Part shown: positions 50,301 through 59,700 of the stretch, piece after piece
Layout: each line of letters opens with the position of its first letter
Position numbering within the stretch: the first letter of the stretch is position 1
Source: Spirosoma lacussanchae
GTDB taxonomy: Bacteria; Bacteroidota; Bacteroidia; Cytophagales; Spirosomataceae
Direction: 5' to 3'
Assembly (NCBI RefSeq): GCF_005870035.1
Contig: NZ_SWJG01000004.1
Location: 1 to 64,000 of the forward strand
DNA length: 64,000 bases
Position numbers and translations under genes: made by a program
The notes under the pieces: generated by a model
Told to the model about the DNA's origin: nothing
What the model saw: only the letters and a program-made list of their open reading frames with translations
Databases searched by the model: none

Positions 50301-50585
50301 GCGTTTATTGCTGGATTGATCCCACTCTGCATTGCCTCGGGTGCGGGCGCCGTCGGAAACCGGTCGATCGGTACGGCGGCAGCGGGCGGTATGCTGACCG
50401 GAACGCTGTTCGGGCTGGTCGTGATCCCGGGTCTGTTTGTCATCTTCGCTAAACTAGCCGAACGATTTGGCTCGAAAACCCCGGTCGACGGTGATCCTGA
50501 AGAAACCGATGACCAACTCCACGAAGCCGAATCTGTTCCTGCTTATTCACAAAACCATACCAATGGTGCCGTCATTCATCCCTAA
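47367..50585 (+). CDS. RND (HAE1-type) multidrug efflux pump
   Basis: A 1072-residue proton-driven exporter with twelve helices and two large periplasmic loops. Landmarks: MFKTFIKRPLLSTVISVVI at the N terminus, GIVVDNAIVVVE in TM4, and GLLGKNAILIVEF in TM10 (the conserved Lys). TM4 has Asp-Asn where AcrB has two Asp, a variant common in Bacteroidota. The 3' end overlaps the outer-membrane gene by 23 bases. Substrate range unknown. Confidence 0.93.
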   Translation: MFKTFIKRPLLSTVISVVIVLMGILALTSLPVTQFPEIVPPSVTVTAKYTGANAEVSTKAVATPLERAINGVPGMTYMTSMSGNDGTTLIQVFFNVGTDPDLAAVNVQTRVTTVLDELPEEVIKAGVQTEKEVNSMLLYLNIISDDPTVDEKFIYNFADINILAELKRIDGVGFAAIMGNRDYSMRVWLKPDRMTVYDVSADEVIAAIRKQNVEAAPGKAGESADRDPQTLQYVLRYTGKFFEPAQYENLVLRANADGSLLRLKDVASVEFGSVDYGVLSKTDGRPSAAIMLKQRPGSNARDVIANVKARMAELKESSFPTGMTYNYAYDVSRFLDASINEVIHTLVEAFILVFIIVFLFLQDWRSTLICALAVPVALVGTFAFMSMIGFSINLLTLFALVLAIGIVVDNAIVVVEAVHAKMTEEHLSPRAATFGAMSDIAGAIVAITLVMSAVFVPVAFMSGPVGIFYRQFSLTLAIAIVISGVNALTLTPALCALLLRPVHGEQKGLLGRFFARFNRGYDALSNRYQRLLKPVLNRGVITWGLLLLFILGTWGVSTILPGGFIPTEDQGMIYVNVTTPAGATVDRTEKVLDAIEEVVSKEESVENVSTLAGFSLMTDGAGASYGMGMINLKPWEERSVTMQELIEILEEKTKHIHDASIQFFPPPTVPGFGNSSGFELRLLDRGRSGDLQKTAEVADKFIDALKKRPEIRDAFTSFDPSFPQYLLQVDQEKAAQKGVSIDNAMGTLQTLMGSYYASNFIRFGQMYKVMVQADPSYRTKPEDVLNLRVKNDQGEMVPYSNFVRLQRVYGPEQLTRYNMYTSAMINGDAAPGYSSGDAIRAIEEVAETQLPKGFGFEWSGMTREEVLSGDQAMYIFAICLLFVYLLLVAQYESIFLPLPVILSLPTGVFGSFAFLQLLGLQNNIYAQVALVMLIGLLGKNAILIVEFANQRQKEGLPIVKAAMEGAVSRLRPILMTSFAFIAGLIPLCIASGAGAVGNRSIGTAAAGGMLTGTLFGLVVIPGLFVIFAKLAERFGSKTPVDGDPEETDDQLHEAESVPAYSQNHTNGAVIHP

Positions 50586-52020
50586 ATCATATTTTGTAAG
50601 CGCAGGCCGTTTGGCGGCTCTGGCCCTGGTTGTCAGCAGCTGTCAGGTAGCCCGGCCCGTTCAACCCTCTGCGCCCCACCCCCTTCCTGAATCCTTTGCC
50701 GGCAGTCAGGATACGACCAGTATTGCCACCCAGGGCTGGCGCACTTTCTTTGCCGACCCCAGTTTGGTGTCGCTCATCGATACGGCCCTGGCGGGTAACC
50801 TCGATCTCCGGATCGCCACCCAGCGGATCGAAGTGGCCCGGGCTGCGTTCGACTACAGCCGTGGCTTCCTGGTCCCTTCGGTCAACGCAGTAGCCTCGGC
50901 TGGCGTTGACCGCTTCGGCCGAAACACCCTCAACGGCGTAGGTAACTTCGACACCAACCTGTCCGATAATATTCGCGGGGATCAGGTTATTCCGAACCCA
51001 ACGCCCGACTTTTTCCTGGGCGCCCGCAGCACCTGGGAGGTCGACATCTGGGGAAAACTCAGAAACCAGCGCAAAGCGGCTTACCTGCGCCTGCTGGCCT
51101 CCGAAGAAGGACGCCATGCGGTCGTTACCGCACTGGTGTCGGAGATAGCGCGGTATTATTACACCCTGCTGGCCCTCGACGGGGAGCTGGAAATTTTACA
51201 GAAGAACATCAACTTTCAGCAAAATGCGCTGGAGTTGGTTCGGGTTCAGAAACAGGCGGGGCGGGTTACCGAGCTGGGCGTTCAGCAGTTTTCGGCTCAG
51301 CTCCTCAACACCCGCAGCCGACAGGGCCAGGTACAGCAGCGGATTGTAGAAACCGAGAACCAGCTGAACCGCCTGCTGGGTCGTTTTCCGCAACCCATCG
51401 CGCGGGGGCAGTCGCTGCGGGGTCGTGAGTTACCGGGTCAGGTAGCGTCGGGTATACCCGCACGGATGCTTACCCGCCGACCCGACATTCGGCAGGCCGA
51501 GCTGGAACTCCAGGCTGCCAACGTCGATATCGACGTAGCCCGGGCCGAGTTTCTGCCCAGCCTGAACCTGTCTGCCTACGTGGGGCTTAATGCGTTCCGC
51601 ACGTCGGTACTCTTTAATCCGGGCTCCATTGCCGCCGGTATACTGGGTGGTTTATCCGCTCCAATTCTGAACCGTCGCTTTCTGAAAGCCAACTACGGCC
51701 AGTCGGTAGCCCAGAGCCGCGAACTGCTGTATCGGTATCACCAGACCGTTCAGACCGGCTTCAGCGAGGTTATTACCAGTCTGCGGGGGGTCGAAAACTA
51801 CCGCAACGTGGCCGACCTTCAGGCCCAGGAAGTCAACGTGCTCAATCAGGCCGTTACCGTTTCGAACGATCTCTTTGCCGGCGGCTACGCGTCTTACCTC
51901 GAGGTCATCACGGCGCAGCGCAGCGTGCTGGAGGCAGAGCTGGCGCTGATCAACACCCGGCAGGCGCAGTTTTTGTCCCTGACCGACCTGTATCGTTCGT
52001 TGGGGGGCGGCTGGAACTAG
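50563..52020 (+). CDS. NodT-type outer-membrane efflux lipoprotein
   Basis: A 485-residue TolC-like channel. The start at 50563 gives a clean signal with lipobox ALVVSSC; upstream in-frame starts lie within the pump gene. Two outer-membrane-efflux repeats (about 60-260 and 275-480) with DLRIATQRIEVARAAFDYSR and RTSVLFNPGSIAAGILGGLS are typical. It completes the tripartite pump, translated with overlap. Confidence 0.9.
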   Translation: MVPSFIPKSYFVSAGRLAALALVVSSCQVARPVQPSAPHPLPESFAGSQDTTSIATQGWRTFFADPSLVSLIDTALAGNLDLRIATQRIEVARAAFDYSRGFLVPSVNAVASAGVDRFGRNTLNGVGNFDTNLSDNIRGDQVIPNPTPDFFLGARSTWEVDIWGKLRNQRKAAYLRLLASEEGRHAVVTALVSEIARYYYTLLALDGELEILQKNINFQQNALELVRVQKQAGRVTELGVQQFSAQLLNTRSRQGQVQQRIVETENQLNRLLGRFPQPIARGQSLRGRELPGQVASGIPARMLTRRPDIRQAELELQAANVDIDVARAEFLPSLNLSAYVGLNAFRTSVLFNPGSIAAGILGGLSAPILNRRFLKANYGQSVAQSRELLYRYHQTVQTGFSEVITSLRGVENYRNVADLQAQEVNVLNQAVTVSNDLFAGGYASYLEVITAQRSVLEAELALINTRQAQFLSLTDLYRSLGGGWN

Positions 52021-52047
52021 TTAATCCCTGGCCTGCTCAGCAGACAG

Positions 52048-52090
52048 ACCGCATCGAATCGCCCTGGGGCCGTATTCGATGCGGTTTTTT
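52048..52090 (+). terminator. Rho-independent terminator of the efflux operon
   Basis: ACCGCATCGAAT and ATTCGATGCGGT form a perfect 12-bp stem with a 14-nt loop, followed by TTTTT. It lies 28 bases after the outer-membrane gene stop. Confidence 0.9.
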
Positions 52091-52171
52091 CGTTGCGTAA
52101 CGACTTAGACCGCTGGACAATACAGGTTAAGTTCTTGATTTTAGTTAAGTTGCGCATCACTCCTCTCCTGT

Positions 52172-55100
52172 ATGCGGCTTATTTACCTTCTGTTGTTTTT
52201 GCCTTTTAGCCTGCTGGCACAGCAAACCGGCTGGCAAGAGCTTACTATCTCGGATGGGCTCTCGCAGGGCATGATCTTCGACCTGGCCCAGGACCATAAT
52301 GGCTATATCTGGGTGGCGACCAAAGACGGTCTCAACCGGTACGATGGCCATAATTTTCGGGTTTTTACCCACGACCCCTACAATCCGTTCAGCCTCTCTG
52401 ACAATTCCTGCTCGGCCCTGCTCGTTGACCGACACAAACGACTGTGGATCGGCACCCTCACGCGCGGGCTGAACCTGTTCGACGATCGGACGCAACAGTT
52501 TTACCACATCCGGGTCAGCGACCAGTCTGGGCCCAATGCTGGCAACTATGACATTCGTGTCATTACCGAAGACCCCGACGGCAACATCTGGATTGGCACC
52601 GATAAGAACAAAATTTTTAAGATTACCCTGCCTCGGGACGAACTGCCCGATCAGGCCGACCTCACCGATCGGGTGCAGATTCAGACGCTTGATATCAGCA
52701 CGACAGCGTCGATGAACACTATTTTTTCGTTCAGTTTTCAGCCCGACGGGCGGGCGTTTCTGGGGGCTGCCTACGGCGTTTACCGGTTCGACTGGCGCCA
52801 TCCGACCCGAACCTTCGAGCTGGACTTTACCATGAAAAAGACGCTCGACTTTCATGCCGTCTATACCGACCCCGAGCGTGACCTTTGGTTTGCCAGCACC
52901 CGGGATCGAATCATCGGCTGGCATAACGGTCAGCAGAAAAGCATTGCGCTGCCCCACAGCAACTACGTTGGCGTGCAGATCCAGTCCATCGACCGCAACA
53001 CCCTGGCCATTGCCACCCCGGACCACCTCTGGATCATGTCGCCCGCCCAGCTGTTCGGCCAGACCCGACTGTCTCCAGAAACGGCCTTTGTTCCCCTGCC
53101 CGCCCACGTTTACTCGATTACCAATCTGCTCCGGGACCGGACCGGCAATATCTGGGTCGGCACGAGCGGCTACGGACTGCGCCGATTTAACCCGATTATC
53201 CGTCAGTTCAACTCCTACCTGGCCAACCACTCGCTCTCCAACCTCTTCGTTGACCGGCAGGGCCGTATCTACGCCCGTCATCAGTTTGCCTATGGTCAGC
53301 TTGACCGGGCTTCGAACACGCTGCGGCCGTTTCTCGACGAACGACTGGCTGCAACCGACAAGCGAGCGCGTTTCATGATGCAGGACAGCCGGGGGTTCTT
53401 CTGGGTATCGAACGTCAATTTCATGACTCATGAGAATCAGCTGTTCAAGTTCTCGCCCGACTGGAAACTCCTTAAGAAATTCCCTCTGCCGGCCAAGGTA
53501 ACCTTCGGCTTTTACGGCAACTACACCGTAGAAGACAAAGCGGGTAATCTCTGGATCGGGGCCGTAGATGGTCGGCTTCTGACGTTCAACACCCGCACGG
53601 AAACGTTTAGTGTTATCAACTACGATTACTTACTACCCCGGAGCGGAGCCGTTATCGAAACCTATGCCCTGCACTTCGACCCGGCGGGAACGCTTTGGAT
53701 CGGTACCCAGTCAGGTCTGGTTCGCGTTGCGCATCCGCTCGACAAACCCGCGTTCTCAATCCACAAAACCATCCCTACCGACCGGCAAAGCCTGAGCCAC
53801 GACTTCATCACCTGCCTGATCGACGATCCGCAGCAACCCCAACGCTATTTGTGGGTCGGCACGAAAGGCGGGGGTCTGGAGCGACTCGATAAACAAACCG
53901 GCCGTTTCACCCATTTTACCGAGGCCCAGGGCTTACCCAACCGGGTCATCTACGGCCTGCTCTCCGATGCCTCCAGAATGCTGTGGCTAAGTACCAACCG
54001 GGGGCTGTCTCAGTTCAACCCCCGCGCCGGTACCTTCCGGAACTTCTCCAAAGCCGATGGCCTGCAGGATGATGAGTTCAACACCAGTTCGTTTTATAAA
54101 ACCCCAGCGGGTGAGTTGCTCTTCGGGGGTGTCAACGGGCTCAACAGTTTCAGGCCAGAGAACCTCGCTCGCAAAACGGGCCCCGCCCCCCAGGCCCATA
54201 TCATTGGTCTCAAAGTCAACAATGAAGTGGTTACGGTAGGGAGCGCCGATGGGCTGCTGGCCCAGAGCATCGACTACACGCACCGGCTTGACCTCTCGCC
54301 CACCCAAACCCTGCTGACTCTTGAGTTCGGGCTCATGGATTACAGCCACTCAACCCGAAATCGGTACCGCTACCAGCTGGAGGGCATCGACCGAAACTGG
54401 GTAGACGCCGGCACCGTTCGGTATGCCAACTACGCTCAGCTTCCCTACGGGCAGTATACATTTCAGATGATGGGGTCGGCCGATGGCGAAGTCTGGAGCA
54501 AGCCGGTTACGCTGGTCATATACGTTCAGCCGCCTTTCTACCGAACCTGGTGGGCCTACCTGCTGTACATCGGCCTGCTCCTGCTGCTGGGGTGGTTATT
54601 ATACCGTTTCCAGCAACAGCGGTGGCTCCTGCGGCAGCAGATTCTGTTCGAGCAGAAAGAAGCGGCCCGGCTGGCTGAGCTGGATGCGTTCAAGACCCAG
54701 TTCTTCACTAATATTTCGCATGAGTTCCGGACCCCGCTAACCCTGATCCTGGGCCCCATCGAGCAGGCTATGCACGACTACGCGCACGACGCCCGCTTCC
54801 CGCTCGTGCACCGGAACGCTAACCGCCTGCTGAGCCTGATCAACCAGCTTCTGGATATCAGCAAGCTGGACGCTGGTCAGCTCGCTCCCCGACCAGAACC
54901 CGGCGATCTGGCCTCGTTCCTGCGATTATTGGCCAGCTCGTACCGGTCGCTGGCCGAAAGCCGGCAAATCCTGTTCAGCTTCGAGCAGAACGAACCCGAA
55001 CGGTGGACGAGCTTCGATGCCGACAAAATAGAAAAGATCGTCACGAACCTCCTCACCAACGCGTTTAAGTTCACCCCGGCTGGGCATCAGGTCCGGATGC

Positions 55101-56251
55101 AGGTGCGGTATCCGGCACCCGGTTTGTCGGGCTCCTGGGAGCTTCGGGTCCAGGACACGGGCATCGGAATCGCCCCAACGCACCTGAAGCCTATTTTCGA
55201 GCGGTTTTACCAGATTGAGGGCAAGACTGGCTGGCCAATCGAAGGAACCGGCATCGGCCTGGCGCTGGTCAGCGAGCTGGTCGGCGTACTGGACGGCACC
55301 ATCGACGTAGACAGTACGGAAGGAGTAGGTACAACCTTTACGGTTAGGCTCCCCCTGGTCAACGTCATCCCGCCCCCGGCCGATGCGGCAGCTACTGCCA
55401 GCTCCACCCCCACCGAACCGACAAACCGGGTAGTCAGCGAACGAAATCCGGCTCGAAGCGCCCATCGGTTACCCGTCATCCATGACAATCTCCTGCTGAT
55501 TGTCGACGACAATGCCGATATCAGAGCCTATATCCGTAGTATTTTCGAGAACGACTACCAGGTGCTGGAAGCGGCCGATGGGCTGGAAGGGCTGGCATGC
55601 GCTACCACCTGCTTACCCGACATCGTAATCTGTGATCTGATGATGCCCCGGTTCGACGGGCTTAACTTCTGCAGCACTCTAAAGAGCCAGGATTCGACTA
55701 GCCATATTCCCATTGTGATGCTGACCGCCAAAGCAACGCCCGAAGACCGAATCGACGGTTTTCGGCGCGGGGCCGATGCGTACCTGACCAAGCCCTTCAA
55801 CCGGACGGAGATCACAGTGCGGGTGCAGAATCTGGTGCAGAACCAAATTAGGTTGCGCCAGTACCTGACTGGCGACCGCCAGGTACCCAGCCCGGCCCAG
55901 GCGCCCATGACGGCCCGGGAACTCGACTTCCTGCAGCGGGTTCGGCTCGCGATCAACAGCCAGCTGCCCAACAGCAGTTTCGATGTTGGCCAGCTGAGCA
56001 CGATCGTTTCCATGAGTCAGCGGCAACTGGTTCGTAAACTAAAAGCCCTGACTGGCCAGACAGCCGTTGAGTTCATTCGTAACCAGCGACTCGATCATGC
56101 CGCCGAGCTGCTGGCTCAGGGTCATTACAGTGTTTCGGAAGTAGCCTATCAGGTCGGTTTTGAGAGCCTTCCGTATTTCACCAAAGTGTTTCAGGATAAA
56201 TTTGGCCGTTTGCCATCCTCCTACGTGCCAGCCAGACACTCTGGTGTGTGA
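52172..56251 (+). CDS. Hybrid two-component system protein 1 (propeller, kinase, receiver, AraC)
   Basis: A 1359-residue sensor-regulator. Signal peptide (LIYLLLFLPFSLLAQ), periplasmic Reg_prop propellers with repeats such as GNIWIGTD and GNIWVGTS, a Y_Y_Y domain (about 690-785), a transmembrane helix near 797-815, HisKA (SHEFRTPLTL, His850), HATPase, receiver (Asp1155 in VICDLMMP), and a C-terminal AraC HTH (about 1255-1359). Such proteins usually sense glycans and switch on nearby polysaccharide genes. No SusC/SusD pair is visible here. The RND operon terminator lies upstream, so it is its own unit. Confidence 0.93.
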   Translation: MRLIYLLLFLPFSLLAQQTGWQELTISDGLSQGMIFDLAQDHNGYIWVATKDGLNRYDGHNFRVFTHDPYNPFSLSDNSCSALLVDRHKRLWIGTLTRGLNLFDDRTQQFYHIRVSDQSGPNAGNYDIRVITEDPDGNIWIGTDKNKIFKITLPRDELPDQADLTDRVQIQTLDISTTASMNTIFSFSFQPDGRAFLGAAYGVYRFDWRHPTRTFELDFTMKKTLDFHAVYTDPERDLWFASTRDRIIGWHNGQQKSIALPHSNYVGVQIQSIDRNTLAIATPDHLWIMSPAQLFGQTRLSPETAFVPLPAHVYSITNLLRDRTGNIWVGTSGYGLRRFNPIIRQFNSYLANHSLSNLFVDRQGRIYARHQFAYGQLDRASNTLRPFLDERLAATDKRARFMMQDSRGFFWVSNVNFMTHENQLFKFSPDWKLLKKFPLPAKVTFGFYGNYTVEDKAGNLWIGAVDGRLLTFNTRTETFSVINYDYLLPRSGAVIETYALHFDPAGTLWIGTQSGLVRVAHPLDKPAFSIHKTIPTDRQSLSHDFITCLIDDPQQPQRYLWVGTKGGGLERLDKQTGRFTHFTEAQGLPNRVIYGLLSDASRMLWLSTNRGLSQFNPRAGTFRNFSKADGLQDDEFNTSSFYKTPAGELLFGGVNGLNSFRPENLARKTGPAPQAHIIGLKVNNEVVTVGSADGLLAQSIDYTHRLDLSPTQTLLTLEFGLMDYSHSTRNRYRYQLEGIDRNWVDAGTVRYANYAQLPYGQYTFQMMGSADGEVWSKPVTLVIYVQPPFYRTWWAYLLYIGLLLLLGWLLYRFQQQRWLLRQQILFEQKEAARLAELDAFKTQFFTNISHEFRTPLTLILGPIEQAMHDYAHDARFPLVHRNANRLLSLINQLLDISKLDAGQLAPRPEPGDLASFLRLLASSYRSLAESRQILFSFEQNEPERWTSFDADKIEKIVTNLLTNAFKFTPAGHQVRMQVRYPAPGLSGSWELRVQDTGIGIAPTHLKPIFERFYQIEGKTGWPIEGTGIGLALVSELVGVLDGTIDVDSTEGVGTTFTVRLPLVNVIPPPADAAATASSTPTEPTNRVVSERNPARSAHRLPVIHDNLLLIVDDNADIRAYIRSIFENDYQVLEAADGLEGLACATTCLPDIVICDLMMPRFDGLNFCSTLKSQDSTSHIPIVMLTAKATPEDRIDGFRRGADAYLTKPFNRTEITVRVQNLVQNQIRLRQYLTGDRQVPSPAQAPMTARELDFLQRVRLAINSQLPNSSFDVGQLSTIVSMSQRQLVRKLKALTGQTAVEFIRNQRLDHAAELLAQGHYSVSEVAYQVGFESLPYFTKVFQDKFGRLPSSYVPARHSGV

Positions 56252-56360
56252 AGCCGGACTCCTCCAGACTTTTCTTCCGGGTCTGGCATGTGGATGCCGG
56301 CCGGGGATGCCAGTATAGCCCGTCGTCGGGTATTATCATCTCAGGAAATAGCTGCTAAAC

Positions 56361-56548
56361 AAAAAGAGCCCCTAACCAGTGGTTGGGGGCTCAGAGGCAC
56401 TCGTTGCTTGATAAATAAAGAGGAAGGTTGAGGTAAAATCTGCCGAAGCAGACCCGTGGATGAGTTTCCGAAACCGGATGTTCGTCTGAGGAAATACCCT
56501 CGTTTGGGCAGAAGGTCAGACGTTGACGAACATTCGCTCAGGAAGCTC
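56361..56548 (-). ncRNA. Candidate structured small RNA between two hybrid two-component genes
   Basis: On the minus strand an exact -7 box TACCTTTG (56559-56552) precedes about 190 bases with rich pairing: ATGTTCGTC/GACGAACAT (56478-56486 with 56525-56533) or the alternative CGTCTGA/TCAGACG, a UUCG-capped TCTGC/GCAGA hairpin (56439-56452), and a 12-bp terminator stem GAGCCCC...GGGGCTC (one G-U pair) ending in five T (56392-56361). No ORF with coding signs is seen. A TTG upstream is only 13 bases away, so the -33 match is poor. I cannot assign a known family; a 6S-like RNA is one idea. Confidence 0.5.
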
Positions 56549-56623
56549 TGACAAAGGTAGTTGCCCTACCCGCCAAAATCCTGTCACTTTCCCGCCATAA
56601 ATTGTCGCTATTGTGCCATAGTA

Positions 56624-56638
56624 TACTGTTTTACAGTA
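56624..56638. promoter_or_regulatory. Palindrome upstream of the second hybrid two-component gene
   Basis: TACTGTTTTACAGTA, a 15-bp palindrome with 6-bp arms, lies 98 bases before the ATG. It may be an operator. No obvious T-run or partner repeat. Confidence 0.45.
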
Positions 56639-56735
56639 GTATTTTTACGACCCGGCGGAACATTGTCAACCAACGGACGCGTACAGATAGATGATAGCCA
56701 GTCCACACGCTAAATAATCTATTTTATCTATCAAC

Positions 56736-59700
56736 ATGGCTTTGTTAATAACCGGGCGTATTTTACATCCTGAAAGGTCTTATTCATATCCGTTTGTCCT
56801 GCTGTTTGTCTGTCTGCTGACGAACGGCATGGCTCAGTCATTCCGGTTTTCGAAACCTACCCAGATCATTACGGGTCAGGATGGCCTGCCGCAGTCATTT
56901 GTCTGCGGCCTCGTGCAGGACATTGACGGGTTTATCTGGGTCGGCACCCGCGACGGGCTGGCCCGCTACGATGGCGCTGACTTCCGCTACTACCGGCACG
57001 ACCAAACCGACACCACAACCCTGCAGTCAAACGCCGTTACTTCCCTGTACACCGATTATCAGCATCAGCTCTGGATCATGCAGGATGATGGGCTCGATCA
57101 GCTCGACCCACGAACGGGTGTCATTCGGCATATTGGCAATCTTCCCGCCGTGCGTCGGGTGCATAGTCGTTTTCACCAGCATCGGTCAACGGCCTGGATC
57201 GACCCACAAGGACGTTTTTGGGTAGCGTCCAAACAGGGCGGTTTGTTTCGTATCGAGCCGCAAACGGCCCGGGTCTGGCATCTGAACCGACAGAAGAACG
57301 GCCTGCTCAGTGATACCGTCAAGGCGCTCGTTGCCGATGAGCGTCGGCAGCTCTGGGTCTTCACGCAGAAAGGCATGAGCCGGTGGGATGAGCGCCGTCA
57401 GCGATTTATCAACTACCCCCTGCCGTTTACCCTGGCGCAACCTACCAAACCCGAACGGATACAGGATGAGCTGCCCGGCCTGATCGTCAGCACCACCGGC
57501 GAACTCATCACCGCCGACCGCAGTTCGTTTATCTTCTTCGACCCCAGGCGGGGCCGCTACCGCCGGCTGCCGGTTCCGGCGCCGATGAGCTACGGTACTG
57601 CCTGGCTCCAGGCCGACAGCTCGGGTGGTTTTTTTACCGACCTGGGGGGGCAGGTTTTTCACTATTCATCCCGGCAGGGTTTTCAAAAGCGGTGGGAAAC
57701 CGACCTGACTGCTTACCGGCATCCGCAATCGTTTCTCATCGACCGGTCGGGGGTGATGTGGTACGGCACCAACGCGGCCGGTCTCCGGCGGGTCGATCTT
57801 ACCGCGCCCGACTTCACGACCTATCCCTACCATACCGCTTTTCATCCGGACGTCCTTCGGCAGGAGCTGGGTTTACCTATACAATCGCTGTTGCCGTCGC
57901 TTCGTAAGCCGGAACGGATGCAGCACTTCAGTTCGTACCTCTGCCGAACGGTTCATGATCCGCAGCAACGCATCTGGTTTGCCCACGATCGCGACGTAGG
58001 GTATTATGACCCGCGCAGCCGAACCGGTCGGTCCCTCCCTCCTCTCCCCAGCGATCAGTCGGCCGGCTCGGCCATCCGGGGCATCGCCCTATCGCCCACC
58101 GGGGGTTTATGGTGTATTCAGAGTAACGGTCTGATCTGGTACTTCGACCCTGCCCTTCGGCAGTGGACACTCCCCTTTGGCCGAACCATGCCCTACGGTC
58201 GGCTGGTGGTCGTTGATCTGCTGGCCGATACCGACCAACTCTGGATTACTACCCTGGACCGGGGCCTGCTCCGCTTTTCGCTGTCGACCCGCCAGACCCG
58301 GATCTATGATCATGCGCAACTGCCCGGTACGTTTCTGACCAATCGGTTACTGGGTATTATGCAGGATCCCCAGCGGGCCGATCTGCTCTGGGTCGGCAGC
58401 TACGAAGGCCTGATCTGCCTTAACCGGAAAACCGGCCATAGCCGTGTCTATACCACCCGCAACGGGTTGCCCAACAACACCATCTACGCCATGGAGGCCG
58501 ACCGGCAGGGATTTCTGTGGCTCAGTACCAACCAGGGGCTTTGCCGCTTTCATCCCGTAACGCATCAGACCCGAACCTTCCGGGCCTACCAGGGATTACA
58601 GGCCGACGAGTTCAACCGGTTTCATTCGCTGCTGTTACCCGACGGTCGACTGGCATTCGGCGGGACGGCGGGCTGGACGATTTTTAACCCCTCCACGATC
58701 CAGACCGATACGTTTCAGCCCACGGTCATGCTGACCAGCCTGAAAATCAATAACCAGCCAGCCGATTACGGAGCTGGCCAGACGGCCCTGCCGGCTCCCC
58801 TGAATACGCTGACCGAACTGTCGCTTCCGTATGACCAGAACTTTCTGACGTTTGAGTTTGCCAGTACCCAGTATAACCAGCCCAACCGGCGCCGGTACCG
58901 ATACCAGCTCAGAGGGGTTGATCCGGGTTGGGTTGATGCGGGCACCCTCCCACTGGCTACGTATACGAAACTGCCGCCCGGCCGGTACGAACTCAGACTG
59001 AATGCCGCCAATACGACGGGGCTATGGAGCCACCATATCAAAACCCTCATAGTTCGGATAAGGCCTCCCTTCTGGGCTACCTGGTGGGCATACATGACCT
59101 ATAGTCTGCTCGCGCTGGGGGGGCTCTACGGCTATATTAACTACCGCACCCGCCGGATTCAGGAAAGGCATCGGCTGATTCTCGAACGGCAGGAGACGGA
59201 GCAGCTCAAAACCCTCGACAAGCTGAAGAGTCGGTTCTTTACCAACATTACCCACGAGTTCCGAACGCCACTGACGCTAATAATCACCCCCATCGATCAG
59301 CTCCTGCGCGAGCACACCTACCCACCCGCGCTCCAGCAGACCCTGACGTCGGTCCACCGCAACGCGGCCCAGTTGCTGCAACTGATTAATCAGCTGCTCG
59401 ACTTGTCGAAGCTGGCGGCCGGCGGCCTGTCGGTTACCGAATCGCAGGGCGACCTGACTGCCTACGTGCGGGACCTGGTCGAGTCCTTTCAGGCCACCGC
59501 CACCGCCCGCCAGATCAACCTGACCTTTGTGGGCCAGACGCTGCCTGGCGATGTTTGCTTCGATGCCGACAAATGGGCCAAGATCAGCAACAACCTCATC
59601 CATAACGCCCTCAAATTCACCCCAATGGGCGGCCAGATTACCGTTGGGCTCTCGGCCACCGTTGACGAGACCACACAGGCCATCTCGACCGTCTGTCTGT

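Noticed and set aside
52126-52149. Two GTTAAG units upstream of the first hybrid sensor gene
   Set aside because: They are 18 bases apart and out of the 11-bp register, so I do not count them as a fourth TTCTAAG box.
52157-53431. 424-codon minus-strand ORF opposite the sensor gene
   Set aside because: Antisense shadow of the propeller domain; no motif.
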